NCBI GenBank assembly: GCA_003116975.1
Contig: BGKB01000008.1
Location: forward strand, 594,561-658,560
DNA length: 64,000 bases
DNA from: Aurantiochytrium sp. KH105
Taxonomy: Eukaryota; Sar; Bigyra; Thraustochytrida; Thraustochytriidae
Direction of reading: 5' to 3'
How positions within the stretch are numbered: position 1 is the first letter of the stretch; each line of letters opens with the position of its first letter. Both the position numbers and the translations under genes were made by a program. Of the stretch, positions 1-8,921 are shown piece by piece. The notes under the pieces were generated by a model, which was given only the letters and a program-made list of their open reading frames with translations, searched no databases and was not told the DNA's origin.

Positions 1-791
1 AGCACACCGTGGACCAGCTCCCGTTTGAGAAGTCGCCGCTCGAGTACATGCACGAGGTGTTCCCCAAGGATCTGGTGACTGGCGAGGTGAACTCCGTGGA
101 CAAGATCCGCAGCATGGTGGGCCGCTTTGGCATTACCGGTGCTGCGCAAACGATGAAGATCTCGCAGCTTTCGGATGGCCAGCGCTCGCGTCTGGTGTTT
201 GCGGTGATTGCGGAGCAGCGGCCGAACTTTATCTTTTTCGATGAGCCAACCAACAACATTGATATGGAGACAATTGACTCGCTGGCCGACGCCATTAACG
301 AGTTCGAGGGCGGTGTCTGCGTGGTTTCGCATGATATCCGTCTCATTTCGCAGGTTGCGCAAGAGATTTGGCTCGTCGAGAATGGTCAGGTGATTACCTT
401 TCCGGGCGATATTGCCGACTTTAAGAAGCAGCTCGAGCGCCAGGTGCAGGAAACCGGCTCGGCCAGCAACACGCCAGTGCTGCAGGGCGACAGCTCGCGC
501 GCCAAGACCACCCCCACCGAGGCTCCCAAGGCGGCCCCGAAGCCCAAGGCCTCGATTTCTGTGGCCAAGCCTGCGAGCAATAACGCGGCGCCTAAGCCTG
601 CTTCGGAGACTCCGCCGGCGTTTGAGGGCCTGAAGCCGCTCAAGAAGAAGGACGACGACGAGGGTGGCTTGTTGCAGCCCTTGGGCGCTGACGAAAAGAA
701 GGCGGCCCTTGCCGCTGCCTCCGCGCCGTCTGAGGAGAAGAAGGCCTCTTCGCTCGAGGCTCTTCTCAAGGAGCAGGAGAAGGGTCTTTAA
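1..791 (+). CDS. ABCF2: ABCF2/ARB1-type ABC ATPase, C-terminal fragment
   Basis: This is the last part of the second ATP-binding cassette of an ABC-F protein. The frame stays open through the left edge (codons from base 3), so the real start, the first cassette and Walker A lie outside the window. Counting from base 9, it shows the signature LSDGQRSRLVFA (about 54-65), Walker B FIFFDEPTNNID (74-85) and the H-loop VVSHD (105-109). The wording SPLEYM and ADAINEFEGG is characteristic of ABCF2/yeast ARB1, cytosolic ribosome-associated ATPases used in ribosome biogenesis and export. Walker B is followed by NNID where NHLD is usual. After the cassette comes a roughly 110-residue Ala/Pro/Lys-rich tail ending in a charged helix, longer than in animal ABCF2. 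The family call is very secure; the role in this organism is inferred. Confidence 0.93.
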   Translation, partial: HTVDQLPFEKSPLEYMHEVFPKDLVTGEVNSVDKIRSMVGRFGITGAAQTMKISQLSDGQRSRLVFAVIAEQRPNFIFFDEPTNNIDMETIDSLADAINEFEGGVCVVSHDIRLISQVAQEIWLVENGQVITFPGDIADFKKQLERQVQETGSASNTPVLQGDSSRAKTTPTEAPKAAPKPKASISVAKPASNNAAPKPASETPPAFEGLKPLKKKDDDEGGLLQPLGADEKKAALAAASAPSEEKKASSLEALLKEQEKGL

Positions 792-1578
792 AGCAAAAGG
801 GAAAGAAACGAAGGGAGAACACCAACAAAAAAACAAAAAAACAAAAGCAAGTCACAGCATTGTGACGACCTGTTTCTGTAGAGGCAACCCGAGCGCGAGT
901 CTAGGTATCGACGCCTTTTTCTCCTCCTTTCATCGAGCACTTTTTCGCCTTTTGAAGTGTTTGTGCTGGCTCGCCGTAGCGTGAGCCGGTGGCGGCATTG
1001 TTGTTGTTGTTGCGCACTGCCTCGCACGGTGTAGGGCGGCTTGCCGTATCGTGTGCGCCACTTTGTTGAATGAATGAGCGAGCGAGCGAGCGAACAAACG
1101 AACGAACGAACGAACGAACGAACGCATGCATGAACTGGGGAGGAGTTATAACCAAAAATAAAAGTCAAATCAAAAAGTCAATGATCGAAGTTGAAATGTC
1201 CGTCTCTTCTCGGTGCATCAATCAACCAACAAGCTCTTTCTATAAATGAGTTCCTTCATTTGTTGTGGTCGGCCGGCCGGCCAGCCAGCAGTCAAGCTAG
1301 ATTAATTGTGCAAGTCCTAGGCTTACTTTTGTTGTTGTTGTTGTTGTTCTTGCTCGCCTGCCCAAGTTCGTTCGTGCGTCCCAAAATTTGTCCCACTCTC
1401 TTTGCTCGTTGACAGGCCGACGCCCGGTGCACCAGGCAGGCAGGCAGAGGCGGCGCGAGCGAGGAGTACACGAAGTGGCGCGAGCGACTGCCCGCCTGGA
1501 GCCCGCCCGCCTGGCACGGCGCCTCGCTGTCTCGATCGTGCTCCCGGAGCGGAAGAGGAGAGCGCGGGGCATACGACG
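792..1578. other. Intergenic, microsatellite-bearing 5' region
   Basis: I see no gene here. The stretch holds a GAGC/GAAC tetranucleotide array (1076-1124) and a GTT run (1331-1349). From about 1402 it is an open but compositionally odd extension of the next ORF with no ATG, so it is most likely 5' leader. Confidence 0.6.
1076..1124. repeat. (GAGC)n/(GAAC)n tetranucleotide microsatellite
   Basis: About four GAGC units pass directly into about eight GAAC units, followed by GCATGCATG. The array sits 3' of the ABCF2-type gene. Confidence 0.9.
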
Positions 1579-2829
1579 ATGAACCAGAGCGTGGAGGCCA
1601 GTCGGACGGCAGTGCTCGTTTGCGAGGTTCACCTCGCCAATCCAGAACTCACGCACGGAGAGGTGGCTGCTCGCGTGCGGCGGCAGCATCCAGGGGCTCG
1701 GGTGTCGGCTGCATTGGTGCAACAAACGCTAGCACGCATGGACACCGTGGAGAAGGAGAGCTTGCGCGAGATTGGCAACGAGGAGAATTGCGCGTTTAAC
1801 GTGAACTCGACGCTGCACAAGGGGTCAAACAAAATGATGAGCGAGGCTTCGGCAGACGATGCGCAAAAGCTTCGCGGAAAGCAAATCGACGATCAGATCC
1901 ACACCATTGTGCGAGCACTGGAGGATATTGAAGACAATAGCGCCATCGCCTTTGAGGATGTGGAGGAGGAAGAGGAGGTCAAGGCTGCCGACGAGGACTC
2001 GCCTCCGCCCGAGCTTGTTTGCCAGGATGAAGAGGTTTTCAATGACGAACAACCGGAAGAAAGCAAGGTTATTGCCAGAGAAGAAGAAAAGCGTGAAGTT
2101 GTGGAAGTGGTGGATTTTGTCACCAAGGAGGAAAAAGATGGGTTGCAGTACGACGTCAGGTGTTCGTGGAAGGAAGGCTCGGACGTCCGTGCCTCACTTT
2201 TTGCCCTGCTGGTATCACTGAGAGGAAATTCGGGATCCGAGGATGGAGAAGCGCCGTCGTCACCTCTTGCGACGGAGCAAAAGGCATCAGCACCTCCACT
2301 TGCAAAGGTGCAAAAGGCATCAGACGCGGAGAATGAGCTTTTGATTGCAAAGCAAGTGCTCGAAAGACCCTGCAAGATGATGGTGTCGCAGTGCAACTGG
2401 CAAGAAGGATCCGAGGCACGAGGAATGCTTTTTGCGCTTGCAGTTTTGAACAAGACAGCAACGTTTACAAGTGCAAAAGGCGACATGATGGCGGAAAAGA
2501 ATGCTGACACGGATGGCACGGAGGCATCGTGCGATGAGAACGAAGAAGACTTGCCAAGTGAGAGCGCAGCCTCTCCGGAGCAAGCGATAGAGCAAGACGT
2601 GTCGGCTGAAGAGCGTGCAGACGAAGAGGAGGAAGAGGAGGAGATAGAGGAGAGCGCATCGGCCAAATCGACGAAAAAGGTGAATTTTCAAGACAGCGAG
2701 AAAGTAGTTTACAAGGCTGCTGTGGTGAGCGGCAAAAAGGCCAGCGAGAGCGACGAAGAGGTGACGCAAGCTTTGCCCGTAGATCGCATGGATCCCACGC
2801 CAAGGGAGTGTTCGTGCGCGCTGTTGTAA
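1579..2829 (+). CDS. Unrecognised acidic protein with duplicated module and C-terminal CaaX box
   Basis: I do not recognise this 416-residue protein. The ORF is open from 1402, but the first ATG is at 1579 and the upstream codons are GC-repeat leader, so I start there. Residues 1-75 look helical. Residues 125-180 and about 365-385 are strongly acidic. A module occurs twice: CSWKEGSDVRASLFALLVSL (195-214) and CNWQEGSEARGMLFALAVLN (272-291), sharing C-x-W-x-E-G-S-x-x-R-x-x-L-F-A-L. The last four residues are CALL, preceded by ECS. A terminal C-a-a-L box is the classic substrate for geranylgeranyltransferase I, and the second cysteine two residues upstream could be palmitoylated, so a membrane-attached protein is inferred. 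It follows the ABCF2-type gene in the same direction and converges with the zinc-finger gene. Confidence 0.75.
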   Translation: MNQSVEASRTAVLVCEVHLANPELTHGEVAARVRRQHPGARVSAALVQQTLARMDTVEKESLREIGNEENCAFNVNSTLHKGSNKMMSEASADDAQKLRGKQIDDQIHTIVRALEDIEDNSAIAFEDVEEEEEVKAADEDSPPPELVCQDEEVFNDEQPEESKVIAREEEKREVVEVVDFVTKEEKDGLQYDVRCSWKEGSDVRASLFALLVSLRGNSGSEDGEAPSSPLATEQKASAPPLAKVQKASDAENELLIAKQVLERPCKMMVSQCNWQEGSEARGMLFALAVLNKTATFTSAKGDMMAEKNADTDGTEASCDENEEDLPSESAASPEQAIEQDVSAEERADEEEEEEEIEESASAKSTKKVNFQDSEKVVYKAAVVSGKKASESDEEVTQALPVDRMDPTPRECSCALL

Positions 2830-3000
2830 ATGTGTATATAACGGAAGCAAACAGAAAAGTTGGTGACTTGTGGTGAAGAGAAGAAAGATTTGTTACATGA
2901 GCACAGTTCGGAATGGGTTGGGTTGGTTGGCAGGTTGATCAGAGTTCGTTTTTTTCTATTGTTGTCGTAGCGCCGCGCGGTTCAGGCAGGTATACGACAA

Positions 3001-4566
3001 TTAGTAGCAGTTGGTGCTGATTTTATCAGCAGCAGGAAGCATGCTCTGGAGCATCTGGTCCCAAGGTGTGCTGGGCTTTGCGTCCTGCATGACGGAGAGC
3101 AAGAAGCTGGTGCGCTCGGGTGTAAGGTTGGCCGGTTTGAGAGCGCGGAAGGCATTTGCCCGGAGGAGAATTTGCTCGAGGCTGCGGTCTCCAGGGTAAA
3201 TGGACTCGTACGAGGCGGTTCCCGTGCGAAGCGCCGCGGAGGGAGCCTCGTTGCCCGGCTGGAGCGGGAAAAGGGGCGGGGTGGCGTCGGCCTGCATGGG
3301 GCTGCAGAGCCGCGGCGCGCTCGTGGACCTGCCAGAGTTCGCCATCCCGGAGGAGAACTTTTGCAGGAAGGAGCGCCCGCTGGTGCCCGGGTGGAAGGTG
3401 GTGTTGCCCGATGCGACGTGGGAGAAGAGATCTGCGTTTGTGGCCGGGGACGCGGGCGCAGATTGAGGCGAGAGCAGCGAGGAGTGCGGGTTGCTGATGC
3501 TGGATGCGACGGACTGCACCGAGTGCGTCCTCTGCATTTCGGGCGCGGAGAGGTGGCGCTGGAGGGCAAAGTCTGCCGTGGAGGAGCGGTGGAGTTTGTG
3601 GGTTTGATGTGGTGCCGCAGCTGCAGCTGCAGTGGCAGCGTCGAGCGCGCGTCCGTGCTGGTAGGATGTGTTGGAGGAAGCGCGGTTCTCGTTTGTGGAG
3701 AGGAGCGCGGGCGAGGGCGGCATGTCGTGGTTGGGCTCGGTGGCGTCGCTGCTCTCGGAGAGCTTGCGCTTGCGCTGGTGGAGGTGGGTCTTGTAGTGCG
3801 AGTTGCGGCCCGATGTCTGGGTGAAGCGCTTGTTGCAGCCCTTGAAGAGGCAAGGGTAGGGGCGGTCGCCGGAGTGTACGCGAAAGTGGGTTTGCAGGTT
3901 GGCCTTGAGGGCGAAGCGCTTGTTGCATCCTTCAAAGGTGCACACGAAGTTCTTTTCGCCGGTGTGGACGAGGTTGTGGCGCTTGAGCTTGGCGCGTTCG
4001 TAAAAGCTCTTGTGGCACCCGGGGTAAGCGCAGTGGAAGCGCTTGGGCTGGTGGGTGAGGAGGTGCTTGCGCAGGACCTTTTTCTCCTTGAAGGACTTTG
4101 TGCAGTTGGGAAAGGTGCACTTGAAGGGGCGCGGGTCCGCGCGAGCCTTGGCAATGACGGCGCCGGCCTGGCTCTCCTCGAGGTAGACCTGGAGCTCGTG
4201 CTGGCGGAAGGCTTCCTCGACGAGCTTGGAGTGGGCGGGCTCGGCGTTGCTGAGCGCGATGGTTTGCCTGTGCATCTCGGCGAGCTGTTCCCGCACCTGG
4301 TGGGATCTCGCCTGTGCTGCGGCGTGGGCGGCGACTGGGTCGACTTCGAAGCCCCGCGACGCGAGTTCCGGCTGACTCAGGACGGCGGGGAGCGGGGGCG
4401 GCGGCGGCGGCGTTGTCGTCGTCGTCGTGTGCTGGAACTGGTGCGCCTGCCTGTCGGGCAGCGCGTGCTGGTGCTGGTGCTGGTGCTGGTTGCTGCTGCT
4501 CAAGGCGAGTTGACGGAGGACGGCGGCGACCGATTCGCCCGGCACGGTGTTGGCGCTCATGGCCAT
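3001..4566 (-). CDS. YY1-like C2H2 zinc-finger transcription factor
   Basis: A 521-residue protein with four tandem C2H2 fingers at about 148-172, 178-201, 208-231 and 238-261. Each has the C-x4-C-x12-H-x3-H layout. The linkers HTGEKNF and HSGDRPYPC and the finger text FVCTFEGCNKRF closely track fingers 2-4 of YY1, so nuclear sequence-specific DNA binding is the likely role. The N-terminus has a His/Gln run (27-34), poly-Thr/poly-Pro (47-58) and a helical segment (75-140). The C-terminal half is Ser/Ala/Pro-rich and probably disordered. ATG at 4566 is followed by a second in-frame ATG at 4560 and either could start. Upstream lies a (CAG)7 tract in the sense of the transcript and then 19 kb without genes. 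YY1 family membership is likely, orthology unproven. Confidence 0.88.
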   Translation of the reverse strand: MAMSANTVPGESVAAVLRQLALSSSNQHQHQHQHALPDRQAHQFQHTTTTTTPPPPPPLPAVLSQPELASRGFEVDPVAAHAAAQARSHQVREQLAEMHRQTIALSNAEPAHSKLVEEAFRQHELQVYLEESQAGAVIAKARADPRPFKCTFPNCTKSFKEKKVLRKHLLTHQPKRFHCAYPGCHKSFYERAKLKRHNLVHTGEKNFVCTFEGCNKRFALKANLQTHFRVHSGDRPYPCLFKGCNKRFTQTSGRNSHYKTHLHQRKRKLSESSDATEPNHDMPPSPALLSTNENRASSNTSYQHGRALDAATAAAAAAPHQTHKLHRSSTADFALQRHLSAPEMQRTHSVQSVASSISNPHSSLLSPQSAPASPATNADLFSHVASGNTTFHPGTSGRSFLQKFSSGMANSGRSTSAPRLCSPMQADATPPLFPLQPGNEAPSAALRTGTASYESIYPGDRSLEQILLRANAFRALKPANLTPERTSFLLSVMQDAKPSTPWDQMLQSMLPAADKISTNCY

Positions 4567-4603
4567 GGCGACGACGGCGACGCGGCAGACGTTCGCTTCC
4601 TCG

Positions 4604-4624
4604 CTGCTGCTGCTGCTGCTGCTG
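4604..4624 (-). repeat. (CAG)7 in the leader of the YY1-like gene
   Basis: Seven CTG on the plus strand, i.e. CAG in the sense of the minus-strand transcript, about 40 nt upstream of the start codon. Confidence 0.85.
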
Positions 4625-5586
4625 CTTGGCGTGGCTTGTGCTTGGCTTGGGCTACCTCGACCTCAGCTCGACTTGACTTGGTCGACGCGAGAGAGGCGAG
4701 CTCGTACTCTGTTTGCTGTCTCGGGTCTACCTCGGCGCGCGAGTGAGCGAGCGAGTACCCTTCCTTTCTTCTTCTTCTTCCTCTCGTTTCTTCTCGCTCG
4801 GCTTCGCTTGCTTGCTTTCTTCGTGCGGCTGCGTACTTCTTTCTGCCCTACTCGCGTTGCTTGCGTGCTTGCTCGCGTGCTTGCTGCGCTTGTTCTGCTT
4901 GCTTGCGTGCGTGCGTGCGTGCGTGCTTGCGTGCGTGCGGCGCGTGCGTGCGAGCGGCAGGTTCTGGTTTTGGTTTTGCTGGCCGGCCGGCGCCGGTGCC
5001 GGGAAGCGAGCTTGAGGAAGGCAGGCGGCAGGGAGGCAGGGAGGGAGTCGGCGACAGAGAGAGAGAGAGAGGAAGGCAGGCAGGCAGGCTAGCAAGGAAA
5101 GCAACCAACGAGGCCTGACAGAGGCGGCCGAGTCGAGACAGCGCGCGCGGCTCTCCTCTGCAGGCCGGCTGGGCTGGCTGGGCTGGGCTTGGCTTGGGAG
5201 GCAGGCAGGCAGGAATGCAGGCAGGCGTGCAGGCGGGCGGGCGCGGGAGAGCTAGCGAGCGAGCAAGCGAGCGAGCGGAGAGGGCAGAGCGGCGCGGAAC
5301 GAGTGAGCGACTCGAGCTAGCCGGAGACTGAGTCGGTGGTGGATGTGAGCGCGCGATCTTCCACTTGCTTCTTTCGCCCCCCTTCGTTTCGCGCCTACTC
5401 GATCCGCGAGCCGCCGCTCTCTCTCCGCGCTCTGCCTCCCCCTTCCCTCCCTCTCTGCGCGGCGTCGCTCTGCGCCGCTCTGGGCTGGTCGCGGGAAGCG
5501 CGAGGGGGGCCAGCCGGGCGGGCGGGCGAGCGAGGCGCGACGAGCCAATCGGCTGCGCGGCCAGAGGCAGAGCGAGGGAGGAGGAC

Positions 5587-5622
5587 GGGAGGGAGGGAGG
5601 GAGGGAGGGAGGGAGGGAGGGA
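5587..5622. repeat. (GGGA)9 microsatellite
   Basis: Nine perfect GGGA units. The purine strand has regularly spaced G triplets and could form a quadruplex or triplex. Confidence 0.9.
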
Positions 5623-6290
5623 TCGAGCGCCCGAATGAAAGAGCGAAGGAAAGCCAATTTTTTTTTTATGCATAGAAAAGAAATGGGAACGAGAAGGAAA
5701 TTTTTAAAATTTAAAAAGAATTGGGAAAAGAAAAAGTGAAAGGATTGAGGGAAAAAGGAAGGGGCGGTTCGTCCGGACGCGGCGTCGCCTCGCTCGCAGG
5801 AAGGCGGCGGTGTGGGAAGGTGTGGGAGAAGGCCCCGGCTCGCTGGAAGAAGGCGCCGCGCCCGCCGGCAGGAGAGACCGTGCGAAGCGAGTGTCTGCGG
5901 GAGCCCCGACGCCGCCGAAGCGCGGAGGAAGGCGTGCGCCGCGCTGCGGGTCTACGTGCGTGCGCTGTGGGCGGTCTGCTCTGGCCGACCAGCCCGGACC
6001 AGATAGCGAGGCAGCCAGCCAAGAGAGCGAGCCGGCCCAGCACGGCCGGCTGGGCGGAGGCAGCTGCGCTGGCGGTTGGCGGACGAGCGGGGCGGGCTGG
6101 CTGCTGGGAACCCGCCGACCGCGAGTTTTTGGCCGCTGAAGGCGCGCGGCGGCGAGCAAGCGGCCGGCCCGCACGCACGCTTGGGCTGGTACCGCGAGCC
6201 CCGCGCATGGCACGTCACGATGGAGCTAGTTTGCGATGAAAGACCTCGCGAGAGAAAAGAAAAAAGAACAGAAAGAACGGACGGCGGCTG

Positions 6291-7000
6291 AAAGTACTAA
6301 CTAATGAAAACAAAAACAAAATAAAACTTTCTTTCTTTTTTCTTTTTCTTTTTTATTTCTCTGCTTGAGGAAGGGATAAGAAAGAAGAAGATTTTTTTTA
6401 CTTTTTCGTTTTTGCGTTGAATCTGGAGCGTCGTGTTTGTCCTTCTTTCTTCCCTGATCAATATTGGAATGAGAATAATAGCAGCCAAGCAGTAAGGATG
6501 CCAAGTGGAAGCAAGTTCGGCTTCGCGAAGTGCCGCCCTTCTCTCTCTGTCTCCTTGGCGAACAATACATGCATAAATTAAAAACACTGGTTGTACGAGT
6601 TGAACCTACATACGCGAGATAACAGGTCCTTTTAAAGAGGATCAAAGTTGTTGTTGCCGTGTGTGTGCCTTGGACGGACGACTTTCTGAGGTTTCGCCTC
6701 TCGCCATCTAGTCGCCAAGCCATTCACGCCCCGCCTCGCGCGTCCTCGCCAAGATCGCTGCGCGGACAAGAACGCGTGATTACCCGCCCTCGTGACGGCC
6801 TCCTTCGCCCCATGGCGAGCGCAGGAGTGGCGGTCGCCACCGTGTTGGCCATAGCCCCTCGCTCCATGCCGCGCCATTCGTCCATCCATCCCTGACTTTC
6901 CTTCTGCTTTCTTTCTCAGTGTGAACACAACATCGCGATTGGAATCTGCGAGCTCGTTTTTATAAAAGTAAAAAATAAATCTGCGAGTGTGCAAAAGCAG
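6291..7000. other. AT-richer island inside the gene-free region
   Basis: Base composition drops sharply in GC compared with both flanks. It has a TACTAAC branch-point-like heptamer near 6293 and a pyrimidine tract at about 6327-6361, but I could not place a convincing exon on either side. Confidence 0.4.
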
Positions 7001-7928
7001 CAAGCGAGCAAGCGAGGAAGCAAACCCTCGAGGACAGGATAAACAGCCACCCAAGAAGAAGGCTACGTGTGAGTGCACCGCACTCGTCTCCCTCTCCTTG
7101 CGTCGGAACTCGGTTCGCGCGAGCAATGACAGCCTTGCTGCGGTTTCTCGAAAAGCCCGTCGCACGCAGGATCCGCGGCGAGGGAGGGTCAGCCGCCGTT
7201 GGCCGTCACTATCTATCCACCTTCAAGATCATCTTGCCTCGCCTCTCCTCTCCTCCCCTCTCTTCTCCTCTCGCGGTCAACCGGCCCTAGATCTCTCGAG
7301 AGATCGATCATTCGATCGATCTACCATCCATCCAGCGCGAGGTCGCTCGATTGGGCGACGCCTTGGCGCCAACTTTGAGTTCTCGAGCCCTCGCTTGCCC
7401 GCTCCTAAAAAGGCACCTGCCGCGGGCTCTCTACCTCCCCCTTCGCTTTTGCTTTTCCCCCTCTTCTATTTCATTACCTTCGTTATTTTTTATTTCCTTT
7501 ATCTTTTTTATTTACCCCCCTTGGAGGTCGGTCGTGCGGACTCGATTGGGGGTGCCGGTCCTCCGCGCAGCCCGCTGGCTGGCCGCACCGCCGCTCTCCG
7601 TCTGTCGGTCTCTCCACTCCGCCTGACTCTCCGTCTCCGTCTCCTTCCGGGCTCTCTCCCTCCCCCTCTCGAGCGTCTTTCACCGCCAGCCTCCACTCCT
7701 GGGACGCGCGTCCCTCTCTCGCTCTCCCCCCCTCTCTGGCCGTCCGCCCGGGCCCCGGCCTCTCGCTGCCGCGCTGACAAGGGTGCGACGTGAACTGGGG
7801 GCCTCGCGCGGGCGGCTCCCAAGTCACAGCTGCCTGCCCTCCGTGGCAGGAGGCAGGGAAGGAGGGCCCAGTCGCGCGTCGAGCCGATGGCGCATGGCGC
7901 GTCAGTCCAGGGCTCGCTCGCGGCACGG

Positions 7929-7968
7929 CGATCGATCGATCGATCGATCGAACGAACGAATGAACGAT
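7929..7968. repeat. (CGAT)n/(CGAA)n microsatellite
   Basis: About five CGAT units continue into CGAA units. The CGAT part is self-complementary. Confidence 0.9.
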
Positions 7969-8061
7969 CTTGTACACGGGGAAAGCGAGTAAAAGAACGC
8001 GACGCGACGCGACTCGATCGCCGCGCCGCCAGCCCCTTGCTCTCTGCGCCGTTGACCCGTG

Positions 8062-8097
8062 GATCGATCGATCGATCGATCGATCGATCGATCGATC
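8062..8097. repeat. (GATC)9 palindromic microsatellite
   Basis: Nine perfect copies of a self-complementary tetranucleotide, so the whole array can fold on itself. Confidence 0.92.
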
Positions 8098-8892
8098 TCC
8101 CGCCCGCACTTGACATTCCGAATCAACCACGTTGATCGCGCGCCTCGGCCCCGCGCGATTTGTCTCGATTCGGCCTCTGGATCTCCAGCAGTCGGCCTCC
8201 TCGCGGCGCCGCGCTGCGAGCCTGCCTACCGCGAGACAGGCGTGGCGGCGCGCGCATGGCGTGGGGCGAGCCATAGCCGGCGGCCATGCCAAGCCGAGCC
8301 ACGCCTTGCCAGCCAGGTGGCCATGAAAGACGCGCGCGGAGGCGGGTCTTTCGTGTCCATCAACGCGCGCGCGCAGCCCCATGCTTCCTTGCTTTCTTGC
8401 TTTTTTCTTTCTTTTCCCCCTTTTCTTCTTTCCTTCTTTCATGCTTGCCTGCTGGCTTGCTTGCTCGCCTCGCCTCGCCTCGTTTCGGTCCTGCGTTATG
8501 CTGCCTTCGAGCCAGATCTTTCTTATTCTTTTCCTGTGCTGTGCTGTGCTCTGTCTTGCCTTGCCTCGCCTTGCCGGGAGGCGAGGGAGGAAGGCCGGCG
8601 GAGCTTCCCAGCCCCGGCGCACGGGCAGTCAGTCCCACGGCGCCGGCGCTGCGGAAGGGCCCCTACCTCAGCCCGAGCGCGATCGCGAGTCGGGGACCGC
8701 GCGCGCGCCGGACCCAGAGGGGACCCCCGCCGAGGATCTCGCACAGTTCATGCCGCTGCGGGAGCTCCGAGCCGCGGACCCGCGCCCTGTGAACCGCCAC
8801 AACATGCGCAGGACAGAGGGGGGGAGGGATCGACGAGGGTCGACCGTCCATTCATCACTCCATCCATCCATCCACCATGGCCATTTGTTCAG

Positions 8893-8921
8893 CCGACCGA
8901 CCGACCGACCGACCGACCGAC
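8893..8921. repeat. (CCGA)7 microsatellite
   Basis: Seven perfect tandem units. Confidence 0.9.

Larger units (their letters stand above)
4567..6290. other. Gene-free GC-rich low-complexity DNA upstream of the YY1-like gene
   Basis: Open frames here are compositional artefacts of skewed repeats (Ala/Arg/Cys or Ser/Leu strings in every frame). The stretch contains CTG triplets (4604-4624), TGCG tetranucleotides (4904-4938), a GA run (5057-5074) and nine GGGA units (5587-5622). Its first part is probably the 5' leader and promoter of the zinc-finger gene. Confidence 0.6.

Noticed and set aside
1402-1578. 59-codon N-terminal extension of the CaaX protein
   Set aside because: No ATG, Arg/Ala/Pro-rich and derived from GCAGGCAGG-type sequence, so treated as leader.
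6290-6370. Branch point plus pyrimidine tract suggesting an intron 3' end
   Set aside because: TACTAAC and the tract are there but no AG leads into an open, protein-like exon.
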